NCBI RefSeq assembly: GCF_014642175.1
Contig: NZ_BMIL01000001.1
Location: 434,001-498,000 of the forward strand
Direction: 5' to 3'
Length of the DNA stretch: 64,000 nt
Source: Pedobacter quisquiliarum
Lineage (GTDB): Bacteria > Bacteroidota > Bacteroidia > Sphingobacteriales > Sphingobacteriaceae
The notes under the pieces were generated by a model that did not search any database, was not told where the DNA came from, and was given only the letters and a program-made list of their open reading frames with translations. Positions 34,960 to 44,304 of this stretch are shown piece after piece; within the stretch, counting starts at the first letter, position 1, and each line of letters starts with the position of its first letter. The translations under genes and the position numbers were made by a program.

Positions 34960-35370
34960 TTATTGCTGAACTTTGATTTGCGGATTGATGCTTTTGAGTA
35001 CTTCTACAAACTGTTTTGAATCCGTAGGTGAAAGGTAGATGTCGTCCCATTTGTTGTACTTGATAACAAGACCATTACCGGCGAGCGAAGGTTTTAGCCC
35101 CGCGTATAATGTTTTTCCGGTGTTGATCTCCCTGATTGTATTGATATCAATTGTACCTTTGAACAAGGCTGACTTGTAGGTTAATTTATCGCCAACAATA
35201 ACATAGTACGTGTCGAACCACATCCAGACCAGGTAAAGCATGATTGGAAAAGGTATAAGGAGACCGATGTAAAATTGATCCCCTGAACCTATTACTGCAA
35301 GGATGATCATGAAGCTAATAAGAATAGGCACCATGAAGCTTTTCCGGGAATTAAACTTCTTCACATCCAC
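34960..35370 (-). CDS. Membrane protein with bacterial PH-like domain
   Basis: A 136-residue protein with two close helices (FMVPILISFMIILAVIGSG and FYIGLLIPFPIMLYLVWMWF), then a small beta-domain (YYVIVGDKLTYKSALFKGTIDINTIREINTG). The pattern fits YyaB/DUF1200-type PH domains on short membrane anchors. Function is unknown; related B. subtilis genes affect cell-envelope stress. It reads divergently from nothing nearby and lies 26 bases after the DUF5694 gene on the same strand. Confidence 0.8.
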   Translation of the reverse strand: MDVKKFNSRKSFMVPILISFMIILAVIGSGDQFYIGLLIPFPIMLYLVWMWFDTYYVIVGDKLTYKSALFKGTIDINTIREINTGKTLYAGLKPSLAGNGLVIKYNKWDDIYLSPTDSKQFVEVLKSINPQIKVQQ

Positions 35371-35396
35371 ATTGCCGAATTTACGTAATCTGCAAA

Positions 35397-36467
35397 TTAC
35401 TTCAAATCCATATAACTCACAATCTTTACATTGGGGTCTCTGGCCAGTATTTTTTCCATGATTCCCCTGTGTCCTGCACCAACAGCTACCACAACTCGTC
35501 TGGCACCAATTGCTTTAGCCTGTCTGCGTACATTTTCGCACATGCCTTCATTCCGGAGCGTCCATTGTTTATACATATCCTTTACATGCTGATCTGGAAA
35601 ACCAGCCCAGCCGTAGAAGGCGCTGCCTCCATAGAAGTTCCACACATCAATTAGTTCAGCATACCGCGGATGCGCCATATTGTAGTATGGAGATTTTGTC
35701 ATGCGCTTTTTATCATCTGCGGTAAAGTTTGAAGCGGTGATAATCGCCCGATAGGTTTTTGCTTCTGCAGAATTGCTGTCTGCCTTTGCTTTTCGGGTTA
35801 GTTCCTTGTATGCTGAGTCTGTTTTGGCCCAGGCTACAGACCATGGCCGATCGTACTTCTGGCAATCCATGGGATAGATTTTCGGACGCTTCAACGTTGC
35901 CAGCAACGGAAAGTAGATGTTCGTGTACTCACTAAGCGGCCGGTAAAGTCGTACTTTCTTCAGGCTATCCGACGTACCGAATCGCTCCGTATAATAGGTC
36001 ATTTCAGCAGCCTTGAAATGTTTTTTCATCTCATGTTCGATTAGGTAGATCTGATAATCTGCGTTTGCACGATCACTTTGCATCACGTACCAGGCTGCGA
36101 GATCGATTCTCCGTTTATGGTCGTAGGGAGATTTGTTCAGGGCACGTTCTGCATCTTTTATTTTCTTGTCCAGGTTCTTTGGGATCGTCTTGTAGGTTCT
36201 GGCAACATAATCTTTCGACTTTTTCATGCCTTGATAAGCCCAGGTTCCAGGCTCCAGCGCTTCATAGTCGGCAGGCGAGAGGTATTCGCCCAACACCATA
36301 TCGGGTTTAAATTGCGCCAACTTCTGGGTAACCATGGCGTAGTCCTCCGCGCCGGGTTTGTTCTCGTGATCCGAACCTAAAACCAAAATTTCGATCGTTT
36401 GCGCGAAAGCGCCTTTACCCAGCAGCAGGCTGAGCAGCATTAGTAAGATTTTCATATTCTTTTCCAT
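35397..36467 (-). CDS. DUF5694 secreted protein (TIKI/TraB-like fold)
   Basis: A 356-residue exported protein with a signal peptide (ILLMLLSLLLGKGAFAQ). The family marks are near the N-terminus, EILVLGSDHENKPGAEDY and KPDMVLGEYLS, and near the C-terminus, RRVVVAVGAGHRGIMEKIL, which recall the GTxH and GxxH metal motifs of TIKI/TraB proteases; here they read GSDH and GAGH. The open frame begins at a TTG that is part of a promoter-like CATATTTG, so the ATG at 36467 is used. Function is unknown; metalloprotease or esterase activity is possible. Confidence 0.82.
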   Translation of the reverse strand: MEKNMKILLMLLSLLLGKGAFAQTIEILVLGSDHENKPGAEDYAMVTQKLAQFKPDMVLGEYLSPADYEALEPGTWAYQGMKKSKDYVARTYKTIPKNLDKKIKDAERALNKSPYDHKRRIDLAAWYVMQSDRANADYQIYLIEHEMKKHFKAAEMTYYTERFGTSDSLKKVRLYRPLSEYTNIYFPLLATLKRPKIYPMDCQKYDRPWSVAWAKTDSAYKELTRKAKADSNSAEAKTYRAIITASNFTADDKKRMTKSPYYNMAHPRYAELIDVWNFYGGSAFYGWAGFPDQHVKDMYKQWTLRNEGMCENVRRQAKAIGARRVVVAVGAGHRGIMEKILARDPNVKIVSYMDLK

Positions 36468-36522
36468 ATCTGTTTTATTGTTCCTCAAATATGGAGTCGA
36501 CCCATGCAGGTTTGAAGTTTAT

Positions 36523-36626
36523 AATCCCTACCGCCCGGAAGATTATCCCAACACCGCTTTATTCCCAGAAACGGCTTCCGGGTTCCATCTAGGGGTTTGA
36601 TATCGTTTTATGACCCTTTGGGATAA
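36523..36626 (+). other. Folded element with pseudoknot-like repeats upstream of the LytS gene
   Basis: AATCCCTA (36523-36530) pairs with TAGGGGTT (36590-36597), inside it CCCGGAAG (36534-36541) pairs with CTTCCGGG (36575-36582). The loop sequence TTATCCCAA (36543-36551) is the exact complement of TTGGGATAA (36618-36626) outside the stem. This gives an H-type pseudoknot if transcribed. The motif TTATCCCAA may alternatively be a two-site operator. I know no family that matches. Confidence 0.4.
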
Positions 36627-36666
36627 GAAAGGTGGAATATTTCTGATCTTTTAATAGTTTTAGTAC

Positions 36667-37680
36667 ATGAAAAAAGTAAGCATTGTAACCATTCACATCG
36701 TCTGCTGGACAGTTTTACTGCTTTATGGTTACGGTAGTTACTTGCTTAAAGACAATTTCACCTTTTATGATGTTTCCTTTGGCATGTCCATGTCTTTGGT
36801 TCACATCATTGAATTCTACGTGTGCTACTTGTGGGTTTATCCAAGGTTTTTAAAGCGGGGCAAAGTGCCGCAACTTATCGGCGGCATTCTGGTTGCCTTC
36901 TTTGTATTTGTAGCCTGTCGCTACCTCATAGAAGAGGTGCTTTACCGCACATTCTTTGGTATCCATAATTACTCCGATGATACGACGATGCAGCACTACA
37001 TTCTGGATAATGTCTATTACGGCACATCCTACATTGTTGTTGCAGGTGCAGCCTGGGGAGTGGTTAACGCTTTTAGAACGGAACAGAACAACCGTTTGCT
37101 GCAGGAAGAGGCAAAAAAAGCGGAACTCGCTTTTTTGAAGTCGCAGATTAATCCACATTTCCTCTATAATACGCTCAACTATATGTATGCACTTGCCATT
37201 CCCATTTCTGAAAAGCTGGCAGACGCGGTTTTGAAGTTATCAGACCTAATGCGCTATACGCTGCAGGACAGTCCCGACGGGCAGGTCTTATTAAGTCGGG
37301 AAATAGAATACCTGGAGAGTTACATTGCATTGTTCCGTATGCGGTTTGAACCTGCATTCTATGTCGAGCTGGATAAGCAGAGTGTAAATGCACAGAAGAT
37401 TGCCGCTTTGCTGTTGATCCCTTTTGTCGAAAATGCTTTTAAGCATGGTGTTGTGAATGACCCGGAACATCCCGTGAAAATCAGCATTAAGGTTATTGGC
37501 CGGCATCTGGAATTTAGTGTTGAAAACATGATCAATCCTGGGCATAAAGATCACTCCAGCGGCATTGGTCTGGTCAACATTCAGCGCCGCCTGGATCTGA
37601 TTTATCCGGAACAGCATGAATTGGATGTTGAGCATAATGCGTATCATTATGCAACCAGATTAATCATTGAACTAAGTTAA
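36667..37680 (+). CDS. LytS/YehU-type sensor histidine kinase
   Basis: A 337-residue membrane kinase. Four helices in residues 1-135 (HIVCWTVLLLYGYGSYL, SLVHIIEFYVCYLWVY, GGILVAFFVFVACRYL, YIVVAGAAWGVVNAF) form the sensor, followed by a coiled linker and the His_kinase domain with His164 in LKSQINPHFLYNTLNY. The ATPase part has the N box PFVENAFKHG and SGIGLVNIQRRLDLIYP. It is followed 13 bases later by its LytTR regulator. Many Bacteroidota have this pair as an orphan system; the signal is unknown. Confidence 0.92.
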   Translation: MKKVSIVTIHIVCWTVLLLYGYGSYLLKDNFTFYDVSFGMSMSLVHIIEFYVCYLWVYPRFLKRGKVPQLIGGILVAFFVFVACRYLIEEVLYRTFFGIHNYSDDTTMQHYILDNVYYGTSYIVVAGAAWGVVNAFRTEQNNRLLQEEAKKAELAFLKSQINPHFLYNTLNYMYALAIPISEKLADAVLKLSDLMRYTLQDSPDGQVLLSREIEYLESYIALFRMRFEPAFYVELDKQSVNAQKIAALLLIPFVENAFKHGVVNDPEHPVKISIKVIGRHLEFSVENMINPGHKDHSSGIGLVNIQRRLDLIYPEQHELDVEHNAYHYATRLIIELS

Positions 37681-37693
37681 TATAGAACAGCAT

Positions 37694-38425
37694 ATGATAC
37701 GATGCCTTGCCGTTGATGATGAAGCTTACGCGACAGAAATCATTGCGGGTTACATAAACAAAACGCCTTCCCTTGAACTTGCAGGTACCACTACAGACCC
37801 TTTTGAAGCCATTCAGCTGGTACAGTCGGGCAAGGTGGATCTGGTTTTCCTTGACATCCAAATGCCGGAGTTAAGTGGGATCCAGTTTCTGAAAATTTGT
37901 GGTCGGAACTGTAAGGTGATTTTAACCACCGCTTACGAGCAGTATGCGCTGGACGGCTTTGAACATGATGTGGTGGACTACTTACTTAAGCCAATCCCGT
38001 ATGAGCGGTTTTACCGAAGCATCATGAAAGCGATGCCGCTATTTCAGGTTCAACCCATGGTTCAGCCTCAGGAGCCCACCGTTACCCCGGTACAACCTGC
38101 TGTTTCAGATTACCTCTTCATCAAGGGAGACAGTAAAAACAAGTTCATTAAAGTAGATTTAAAGGATATTCTTTATATCGAAGGGCTGAAAAACTACATA
38201 TCTGTATACACCAGCTCGCAGCGGCTGATTACGTATCAAAGCCTGCGCGAGTTTGAAACGCAACTACCCGCACAAGAATTCATCCGGGTCCATAAATCCT
38301 ACATCGTTCCATTTGGGAAGATCAGTACGGTTGATGGCAATAGTTTGTTTGTAAATGGGCAGCTCATACCAATCGGCGAGTCATTTAAAGAAGCCTTTTT
38401 CAAAGCCATCAAAGATCGACGCTAA
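37694..38425 (+). CDS. LytTR-family response regulator
   Basis: A 243-residue regulator. The receiver (1-120) has the acidic pair D8-D9, phospho-acceptor Asp54 (VFLDIQMPELSG) and Lys in YLLKPIPYERF. The C-terminal LytTR DNA-binding domain (about 140-240) reads KFIKVDLKDILYIEGLKNYISVYT and FIRVHKSYIVPFGKIS. It forms a two-component system with the LytS-like kinase. Target genes are not deducible. Confidence 0.93.
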   Translation: MIRCLAVDDEAYATEIIAGYINKTPSLELAGTTTDPFEAIQLVQSGKVDLVFLDIQMPELSGIQFLKICGRNCKVILTTAYEQYALDGFEHDVVDYLLKPIPYERFYRSIMKAMPLFQVQPMVQPQEPTVTPVQPAVSDYLFIKGDSKNKFIKVDLKDILYIEGLKNYISVYTSSQRLITYQSLREFETQLPAQEFIRVHKSYIVPFGKISTVDGNSLFVNGQLIPIGESFKEAFFKAIKDRR

Positions 38426-38440
38426 TAATGCGTTGTTTTC

Positions 38441-40726
38441 TTACTGGGCAACGAAGTGATAGGTTTTATCTAGTTTTGTTTCGAAACGATATTCGATATG
38501 TTCACCTACACGGCGTGCCTTTAGGTTGTCAAACTTCCCCTTTAACGATGTTTGGGTGTTTAAGATGCAGCTGCCCCCAGAAAGTGACTTTATGCTTAAG
38601 GCCGTGATGGCGCCATTTTCCCAGCTCAGGTCACTGATTTCAAAATTGCCCCTTGCACGGATGCCTTTGACCGATCCGTTGCGCCATCTGGAAGGCAGGG
38701 CGGGCAGTATTTCGATTGCGCCGGTCTGACTTTGCACCAGCATTTCGGCAATGCCGGCCGTATAGCCAAGGTTACCATCAATCTGAAAGGGTGGGTGCGC
38801 ACAAAGCAGGTTGCTGTAAATACCGCCACCATCATTATAGTTAAGACCAGCTACGCCGGCAGGGGTGATAAAGTTCTGCATGATTTTATGGGCATGATCA
38901 CCATCATGTAGCCTTGCCCAGAAGTTCATCTTCCATGCCATTGACCAGCCTGTGGACGCGTCACCACGTGCTAGTAAGCTCACTTTTGCCGCATCCGCCA
39001 GGGCAGGGGTTTCTGTTTTGTTGATTTGTCTGCCTGGATGCAAGGCGAAAAGATGTGACACATGGCGATGCTGATCCTTGGGATCATCACGGTCTGTTTC
39101 CCATTCCTGCAACTGGCCCCACTTTCCAATCTTTGGTGGAAGTAAACGGTCCTTCAATTCACTTACATGTTTGGCATAATCCTGATCAATTTTCAACACC
39201 GTTGCGGCTTCCAGGAAGTTCGTGAATAAATCCCAGATGATTTGCTGATCATGTGATATGCCATCTTCGGTTGGGCCATGTTCTGGCGACCAGCCCATTG
39301 GCGCGACCAGGCTTCCATCATCGCGACGCTTCAAATGATCGTCCCAGAAGTTTACAACCTCTTTCATGATCGGGTAGGCGAATTCCCGCAGGTACTTTTC
39401 ATCCTTATTAAAAGCATAATGTTCCCAGAGGGCCTGGGCAAACCATGCACTCCCGGGGGTATTCCACAGAAAACTTTCGCCGCCGAAGGGATTACCTTCG
39501 GTGCGGACGGTCCAGCCCCGAACACCAGGGTACTGCTTTTGCGTATGCATCTTTTTAACTTCCCGGATGCTGTTGATGTAATCCAGGTAGGGGATGTGGC
39601 ATTCGGCCAGATTGGTCGGCTCTGCCAACCAATAGTTCATCTGAATGTTGATGTTAGAATGGTAGTCGCTTCCCCAAGGCGGCGTATTGCTGTTGTTCCA
39701 TAAGCCTTGCAGATTGGCTGGCAGCCCACCGGCTCGGGAAGAAGCGATCAGCAAATACCTGCCATACTGGAATAACAAAGTTTCAAGTTCGGGATCTGTT
39801 GTTTTGTTGAAGCGCAAAACCCGCTCTGCTGTGGGTAGCTTACTTGCTTCCGGATTGCTGCCAAGGTTGATTGACATGCGGCCAAAAAGATTCTGATGGT
39901 CCTTTAAGTGTGCGTCCAGTAGTGATTTATAGCTTTTCTTTGCTGCTGAAGTAAGCACTTTCTGGTTTTTTTCCTGGGGACTTTCGCCTTTCCAGTTCAG
40001 CTCCCGTTTATTGCTGAAATCTGTTGATGCGGTGAATATTAAGGTAAAACCATCTGCATTGCTGATTTTGAAAGCGGAACCTCCATTTGCGTCTGTAACA
40101 ACGCTGCCCGTTCCACCTTCCAGCTGCACCAAGGCAGAAGCCTGGTACTTCATGCCATTGTTGAGGCTTCCTGAGAAGCTTATGGTCTGGCCTGAGATCG
40201 TTGCGGTGCTGCCATGTTCATCCTTGAGTCTGACCGTGGCGGAGTATGCACCTTTTTTGCTTGCCGAAAACTTAAATACCATCACCTTATCCGGAAAGCT
40301 GGCAAAGTAAGCTCTGTTGTAGATGATGTTGTCTTGTGTGTATTGCACCTGATGTAAGGCCTGCGCCAGAGATAACGTACGGGTGTAGGCGCTGACACCA
40401 GCATGCTTTTCTTGATTGATGAAGTCTATGAAAATATTTCCGAATGCCTGATACATTCCGCGATCGGACTCATCACCCGTCCACAAGGTGTTTTCATTGA
40501 ACTGTATGTGTTCCGTTTCAATACCGCCAAAGATCATCCCGCCGATTCTTCCATTTCCAATCGGATAAGCTTGAGTCATCCAGTCCTTTGCAGGCTTCGT
40601 ATCCCACAGTTGCAAAGCATGTTTCTCGGCCAATAGTGTTGTTTGCGCCTGAAGTTTTAGGTTTAATGCGGTAAGTGAAAGGTAAAGCAGTAAAAACACT
40701 GCAAAGCTGCGGGTATATAAGGGCAT
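38441..40726 (-). CDS. GH95-family alpha-L-fucosidase-like glycoside hydrolase
   Basis: A 761-residue exported enzyme with signal peptide [17 protein letters not shown]. The N-terminal beta domain has [16 protein letters not shown] and [15 protein letters not shown], and the alpha/alpha barrel has [35 protein letters not shown] and [13 protein letters not shown], all typical of GH95. The family inverts alpha-1,2-L-fucoside or L-galactoside linkages. Here it is a single gene divergent from the thiamine operon. The barrel is full length, so it is probably active. The substrate (plant xyloglucan, host or algal glycans) is open. Confidence 0.9.
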   Translation of the reverse strand: MPLYTRSFAVFLLLYLSLTALNLKLQAQTTLLAEKHALQLWDTKPAKDWMTQAYPIGNGRIGGMIFGGIETEHIQFNENTLWTGDESDRGMYQAFGNIFIDFINQEKHAGVSAYTRTLSLAQALHQVQYTQDNIIYNRAYFASFPDKVMVFKFSASKKGAYSATVRLKDEHGSTATISGQTISFSGSLNNGMKYQASALVQLEGGTGSVVTDANGGSAFKISNADGFTLIFTASTDFSNKRELNWKGESPQEKNQKVLTSAAKKSYKSLLDAHLKDHQNLFGRMSINLGSNPEASKLPTAERVLRFNKTTDPELETLLFQYGRYLLIASSRAGGLPANLQGLWNNSNTPPWGSDYHSNINIQMNYWLAEPTNLAECHIPYLDYINSIREVKKMHTQKQYPGVRGWTVRTEGNPFGGESFLWNTPGSAWFAQALWEHYAFNKDEKYLREFAYPIMKEVVNFWDDHLKRRDDGSLVAPMGWSPEHGPTEDGISHDQQIIWDLFTNFLEAATVLKIDQDYAKHVSELKDRLLPPKIGKWGQLQEWETDRDDPKDQHRHVSHLFALHPGRQINKTETPALADAAKVSLLARGDASTGWSMAWKMNFWARLHDGDHAHKIMQNFITPAGVAGLNYNDGGGIYSNLLCAHPPFQIDGNLGYTAGIAEMLVQSQTGAIEILPALPSRWRNGSVKGIRARGNFEISDLSWENGAITALSIKSLSGGSCILNTQTSLKGKFDNLKARRVGEHIEYRFETKLDKTYHFVAQ

Positions 40727-40762
40727 AGTTGAGCTATTTGGTTGTAAGACAAAGCTAATTCT

Positions 40763-40791
40763 TTGGTGTGAAAATATTTTGCATACATTTA
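40763..40791 (+). promoter_or_regulatory. Promoter of the thiamine operon
   Basis: TTG (40763-40765), 18 bases, then TACATTTA (40784-40791), a one-mismatch -7 element. The transcript would start just before the TPP riboswitch. Confidence 0.6.
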
Positions 40792-40796
40792 CAATA

Positions 40797-40876
40797 CTTT
40801 AGGGGTGTCCGAATGGACTGAGATAATACCCTTTGAACCTGATGCAGTTCGTACTGCCGAAGGGAAAAGTGACGGG
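40797..40876 (+). promoter_or_regulatory. TPP riboswitch (THI element)
   Basis: The conserved core is readable: AGGGGTG, CTGAGA followed by ATACCC, then TGAACCTGATGCAGTTCG, and GCCGAAGGGA. These are the P2/P3 and P4/P5 parts of the thiamine pyrophosphate aptamer. It lies directly before thiS and should shut down the thi operon when TPP is abundant. A small hairpin (AACAC/GTGTT, 40877-40891) follows; no terminator with a T run is visible, so control may be at translation. Confidence 0.95.
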
Positions 40877-40940
40877 AACACATCACGTGTTGCCTTTCTT
40901 TCCTCCTGCGGGACCATTCCTAAAGTATAAAATCGTATAC

Positions 40941-41147
40941 ATGATGGAAGTTACCGTAAATCAAAAAACCTTCGAAATTCCAGATCGGTGCAGTATCACT
41001 GAATTGTTCCAGCTTTTGCCGCAGATACCCGAAAAAGGAGTTGCCATTGCTTTGAACAAGAATATCATTGCCAGGCCTACATGGCCAACACATCTGCTGC
41101 AGGCAGGTGATGAGGTCATGGTCATTAAGGCAACACAGGGCGGTTAA
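40941..41147 (+). CDS. thiS: ThiS sulfur carrier protein
   Basis: A 68-residue (67 if the second Met is used) ubiquitin-like protein that carries sulfur for thiazole formation as a C-terminal thiocarboxylate. It has the beta-grasp pattern TVNQKTFEIPDRCSITELFQLL, AIALNKNIIARPTW, and ends in the essential Gly-Gly. The longer frame begins inside the riboswitch and is not coding. First gene of the thi operon; the next gene starts one base after its stop codon. Confidence 0.93.
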   Translation: MMEVTVNQKTFEIPDRCSITELFQLLPQIPEKGVAIALNKNIIARPTWPTHLLQAGDEVMVIKATQGG

Positions 41148-41148
41148 C

Positions 41149-41769
41149 ATGAAGCTTATCGTGATGTCTACGCCGCATCTTTTCAAGGAAGAGGGCGACG
41201 TCATCAATGCCTTGTTTGATGCAGGCATGAATATTTTTCATCTCCGCAAGCCCGAGGCGAGCATCCCGGCATTGAGAATTCTGATTGAACAGATCGATCC
41301 GGCTTACCGACACATGCTGGTCTTGCATCAACATCACGCGCTTTGTGATGAATTTCAATTGCCCCGCAGGCACTATCCGGAGCAGCTGCGGCAACACCAT
41401 GCGGCTTCAGGCTTTGCAGATCAACAACAACCTGGTATAAAACTGAGTACGTCCATTCACGACCTGGATTCAATTGCGTCGTGTAGCGCATTTGAATACG
41501 TGTTCTTCAGTCCCGTGTTCGACAGTATTTCCAAAGCAGGGTACCGCTCAAAATTGCCAACGAATTTTCGCCTTGATACGAAATCAGGCTGGCCGGCCGT
41601 GATCGCATTGGGTGGCATTGAAGTGCGCCATGTTGAGCAGGTCAGCGCGATGAATTTCGATGGACTGGCCGTGCTGGGTGCCATCTGGAACATTGGGCAA
41701 TCTCCGGTGGAAAACTTTCTAGCCCTGGATCATGCGTGCCTCTTAATCAAGAACAGCGAAACAAATTAA
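41149..41769 (+). CDS. TenI/ThiE-like protein, probable thiazole tautomerase
   Basis: A 206-residue TIM-barrel of the ThiE/TenI family. The start and several ThiE motifs are recognisable (FHLRKPEASI, HQHHALCDEF, STSIHDLDSI, YVFFSPVFDSISKAGY, VIALGGIEV), but the ThiE residues binding the pyrimidine pyrophosphate (as in QLRIKD and the NDD segment of the next gene) are replaced. This fits TenI, which aromatises the thiazole product of ThiG. It lies between thiS and thiE. Naming it thiE would be wrong. Confidence 0.75.
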   Translation: MKLIVMSTPHLFKEEGDVINALFDAGMNIFHLRKPEASIPALRILIEQIDPAYRHMLVLHQHHALCDEFQLPRRHYPEQLRQHHAASGFADQQQPGIKLSTSIHDLDSIASCSAFEYVFFSPVFDSISKAGYRSKLPTNFRLDTKSGWPAVIALGGIEVRHVEQVSAMNFDGLAVLGAIWNIGQSPVENFLALDHACLLIKNSETN

Positions 41770-41778
41770 CCTAAAACC

Positions 41779-42435
41779 ATGATAAACAAACTTCAGTACA
41801 TTTCTCAGGCAGATCCGTCTGGCAGTCATATCCCAGCCATTGAACAGGCGTTAGGTGCAGGTTGCCGTTGGATACAGCTCCGGATAAAGGATCAGTCTAG
41901 CGCATACACCCACGAGCAAGCCTTACAGGCTAAAGCGCTAAGTGACACCTTCGGTGCAAAATTGATTATTAACGATGATCCCGAGATTGCCGTCGCGGTT
42001 GGTGCTCAGGGTGTACATCTTGGGCTGCTTGATATGGCCATTCCTGAGGCAAGAAAGATCGTTGGCCCGGACATGATCATTGGCGGTACGGCAAACACGC
42101 ATGAGCATGTTATACAAAGGGTAAATGAAGGTGCTGATTATATCGGACTTGGACCCCTGAGGTTTACCAGCACGAAGAAAAACTTGAGTCCGCTACTTGG
42201 ATTTGAAGGCTACCAGTCAATCCTGAATCAGCTTTCGGGGCAGGGCATAGATATTCCGGTTGTGGCGATCGGTGGGATAGCCCTTGCGGATGTAAGGAGG
42301 CTCATGCGCCTTGGTATATATGGCGTCGCCGTATCCGGTCTGATCACCCATGCTGCTGATGCTCAGGAAGTCGTCCAGACATTGAATATCGAATTAAATT
42401 CCAGAACCAACCACTTAAAACCAGCATCATGTTAA
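41779..42435 (+). CDS. thiE: Thiamine-phosphate synthase
   Basis: A 218-residue TIM-barrel that joins HMP-pyrophosphate and thiazole phosphate to thiamine phosphate. It keeps the ThiE signatures: [54 protein letters not shown] and [12 protein letters not shown]. The gene overlaps thiG by 7 bases. Together with the TenI-like gene this shows a duplication with role split. Confidence 0.95.
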   Translation: MINKLQYISQADPSGSHIPAIEQALGAGCRWIQLRIKDQSSAYTHEQALQAKALSDTFGAKLIINDDPEIAVAVGAQGVHLGLLDMAIPEARKIVGPDMIIGGTANTHEHVIQRVNEGADYIGLGPLRFTSTKKNLSPLLGFEGYQSILNQLSGQGIDIPVVAIGGIALADVRRLMRLGIYGVAVSGLITHAADAQEVVQTLNIELNSRTNHLKPASC

Positions 42436-43196
42436 AAATTGCAGATCGCAGCTTTACGTCGCGCCTCTTTACCGGCACTGGGAAATTTAGTGACTCCAGC
42501 ATCATGGAAGCGGCGCTACTTGCCTCCGAAACAGAACTTGTTACCGTGGCGCTTAAACGCGTTAGTCTTGATCACACCGGCTCAGATGATTTGATGCGAC
42601 ACCTGGGTGCTTCGCATCTAAACCTACTGCCAAACACCTCCGGTGTTCGTACGGCGAAGGAAGCAGTCTTCGCGGCGCAACTTGCCCGGGAAGCCCTGGA
42701 AACAAACTGGATCAAGCTTGAAATACATCCCGATCCGAAGTATTTGTTGCCGGACCCGATAGAAACGTTGAAGGCCACTGAAGAACTCGCAAAACTCGGG
42801 TTTATCGTATTGCCATACATTCATGCAGATCCCGTACTGTGTAAGCGGCTGGAGGATGTGGGCACTGCTGCGGTGATGCCGCTGGGTGCTCCCATTGGCA
42901 GCAACAAGGGTTTACGTACCTTAGATTTCCTGGAGATCATTATTGATCAAAGTAATGTACCGGTTATCGTTGATGCAGGCATTGGCTCACCGTCTCATGC
43001 GGCCTGGGCGATGGAACTTGGTGCGGATGCTGTACTTGTGAATACTGCAATAGCGGTGTCCGCAGATCCGGTGAACATGGCACATGCTTTTAAATTGGCG
43101 GTAGAAGCCGGAAGAATGGCTTTCGAAGCGAAACTTGCACCAACTTTCTCACACGCTGTTGCCAGCAGCCCATTAACTTCTTTCCTGGATGAATAA
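42429..43196 (+). CDS. thiG: Thiazole synthase
   Basis: A 255-residue TIM-barrel enzyme that builds thiazole phosphate from 1-deoxyxylulose-5-phosphate, ThiS thiocarboxylate and dehydroglycine. The Schiff-base lysine is probably Lys96 in [39 protein letters not shown] and [29 protein letters not shown] are family motifs. It overlaps thiE upstream and thiH downstream (8 bases), so translation is coupled. ThiH supplies dehydroglycine. Confidence 0.96.
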   Translation: MLKIADRSFTSRLFTGTGKFSDSSIMEAALLASETELVTVALKRVSLDHTGSDDLMRHLGASHLNLLPNTSGVRTAKEAVFAAQLAREALETNWIKLEIHPDPKYLLPDPIETLKATEELAKLGFIVLPYIHADPVLCKRLEDVGTAAVMPLGAPIGSNKGLRTLDFLEIIIDQSNVPVIVDAGIGSPSHAAWAMELGADAVLVNTAIAVSADPVNMAHAFKLAVEAGRMAFEAKLAPTFSHAVASSPLTSFLDE

Positions 43197-44304
43197 TTTC
43201 ATTGATATTTTTGAGCAATACGACTGGGATGTTGTAAAAGCAAGTATATACCGTAAAACTGCTGCAGATGTCAGAAGGGCATTGTCCACAGAAAAGCCAA
43301 CCCTGGAGGATTTTAAAGCCTTGATCTCTCCGGCAGCAGCCCCCTTTCTGGAGGAAATGGCCCAGTTAAGTCGTGCGGCAACGTTGAAACGCTTTGGTAA
43401 GGTTATCCAGATGTATGTACCACTGTACCTTTCAAATGAATGCAACAACATTTGCACCTACTGTGGATTTAGCTTAGACAATAAGGTGAAACGTAAGACG
43501 CTAAATCCAATAGAGATCATGCAGGAAGTTGCCAGGATCAAGGAAATGGGCTACGATCATGTGTTGCTGGTTACAGGTGAGCACAACCTGCACGTAGATG
43601 TGGCATATTTCAAAAGCGTGCTGCAATTGATAAAACCACATTTTGCAAGTATTGCTATGGAGGTGCAGCCGCTGGAAGTGGAAGATTATGAAGTCTTAAA
43701 ACCATACGGACTCAGCACCGTATTGGTGTACCAGGAGACTTACCATAAGGAAGATTATAAAAAGCATCATCCTAAAGGTAAAAAGTCGAACTTCAAATAC
43801 CGGCTGGAAACACCTGAGCGCATCGGCGCTGCCGGCATACACAAGATGGGCTTGGGTGTTCTGATTGGACTGGAGGATTGGCGCACGGATGTCTTTTTCA
43901 CTGCATTGCATCTCTCTTTTTTGGAGCGTAAATACTGGAAAAGTAAGTACAGCATCTCCTTTCCGAGATTAAGGCCCTTCAGCGGCGGATTAGCACCCAA
44001 GGTTGAGATGAGTGATGCAGAACTGGTTCAGTTAATCTGCGCATACAGAATATTCAATAAGGAACTGGAGCTATCCATATCCACGAGGGAATCGGAGTCT
44101 TTCCGGAATAACATTGTGAAACTTGGTATTACTTCCATCAGTGCTGGCTCCAAAACCAATCCGGGCGGCTATGCTGTGGACCCGCAATCACTGGAACAGT
44201 TCGAAATCTCCGATGAACGCTCCCCGAAAGAGATCGCAGCGATGATTGCTGCACAAGGGTATGAGGCCGTTTGGAAGGACTGGGATAATTGTTTGATGTC
44301 ATGA
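43189..44304 (+). CDS. thiH: Tyrosine lyase (2-iminoacetate synthase), radical SAM
   Basis: A 371-residue radical SAM enzyme that cleaves tyrosine to p-cresol and dehydroglycine for ThiG. The [4Fe-4S] motif CxxxCxxC is at Cys85, Cys89 and Cys92 ([11 protein letters not shown]). Other family parts are [35 protein letters not shown] and [12 protein letters not shown]. Use of ThiH rather than the oxygen-dependent ThiO fits anaerobic or micro-aerobic capability. The ATG of thiD overlaps its TGA stop. Confidence 0.96.
   Translation: MNNFIDIFEQYDWDVVKASIYRKTAADVRRALSTEKPTLEDFKALISPAAAPFLEEMAQLSRAATLKRFGKVIQMYVPLYLSNECNNICTYCGFSLDNKVKRKTLNPIEIMQEVARIKEMGYDHVLLVTGEHNLHVDVAYFKSVLQLIKPHFASIAMEVQPLEVEDYEVLKPYGLSTVLVYQETYHKEDYKKHHPKGKKSNFKYRLETPERIGAAGIHKMGLGVLIGLEDWRTDVFFTALHLSFLERKYWKSKYSISFPRLRPFSGGLAPKVEMSDAELVQLICAYRIFNKELELSISTRESESFRNNIVKLGITSISAGSKTNPGGYAVDPQSLEQFEISDERSPKEIAAMIAAQGYEAVWKDWDNCLMS

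Noticed and set aside
41149..41769. Second thiE copy
   Set aside because: Key ThiE binding residues are replaced; the TenI-like reading explains the operon better.
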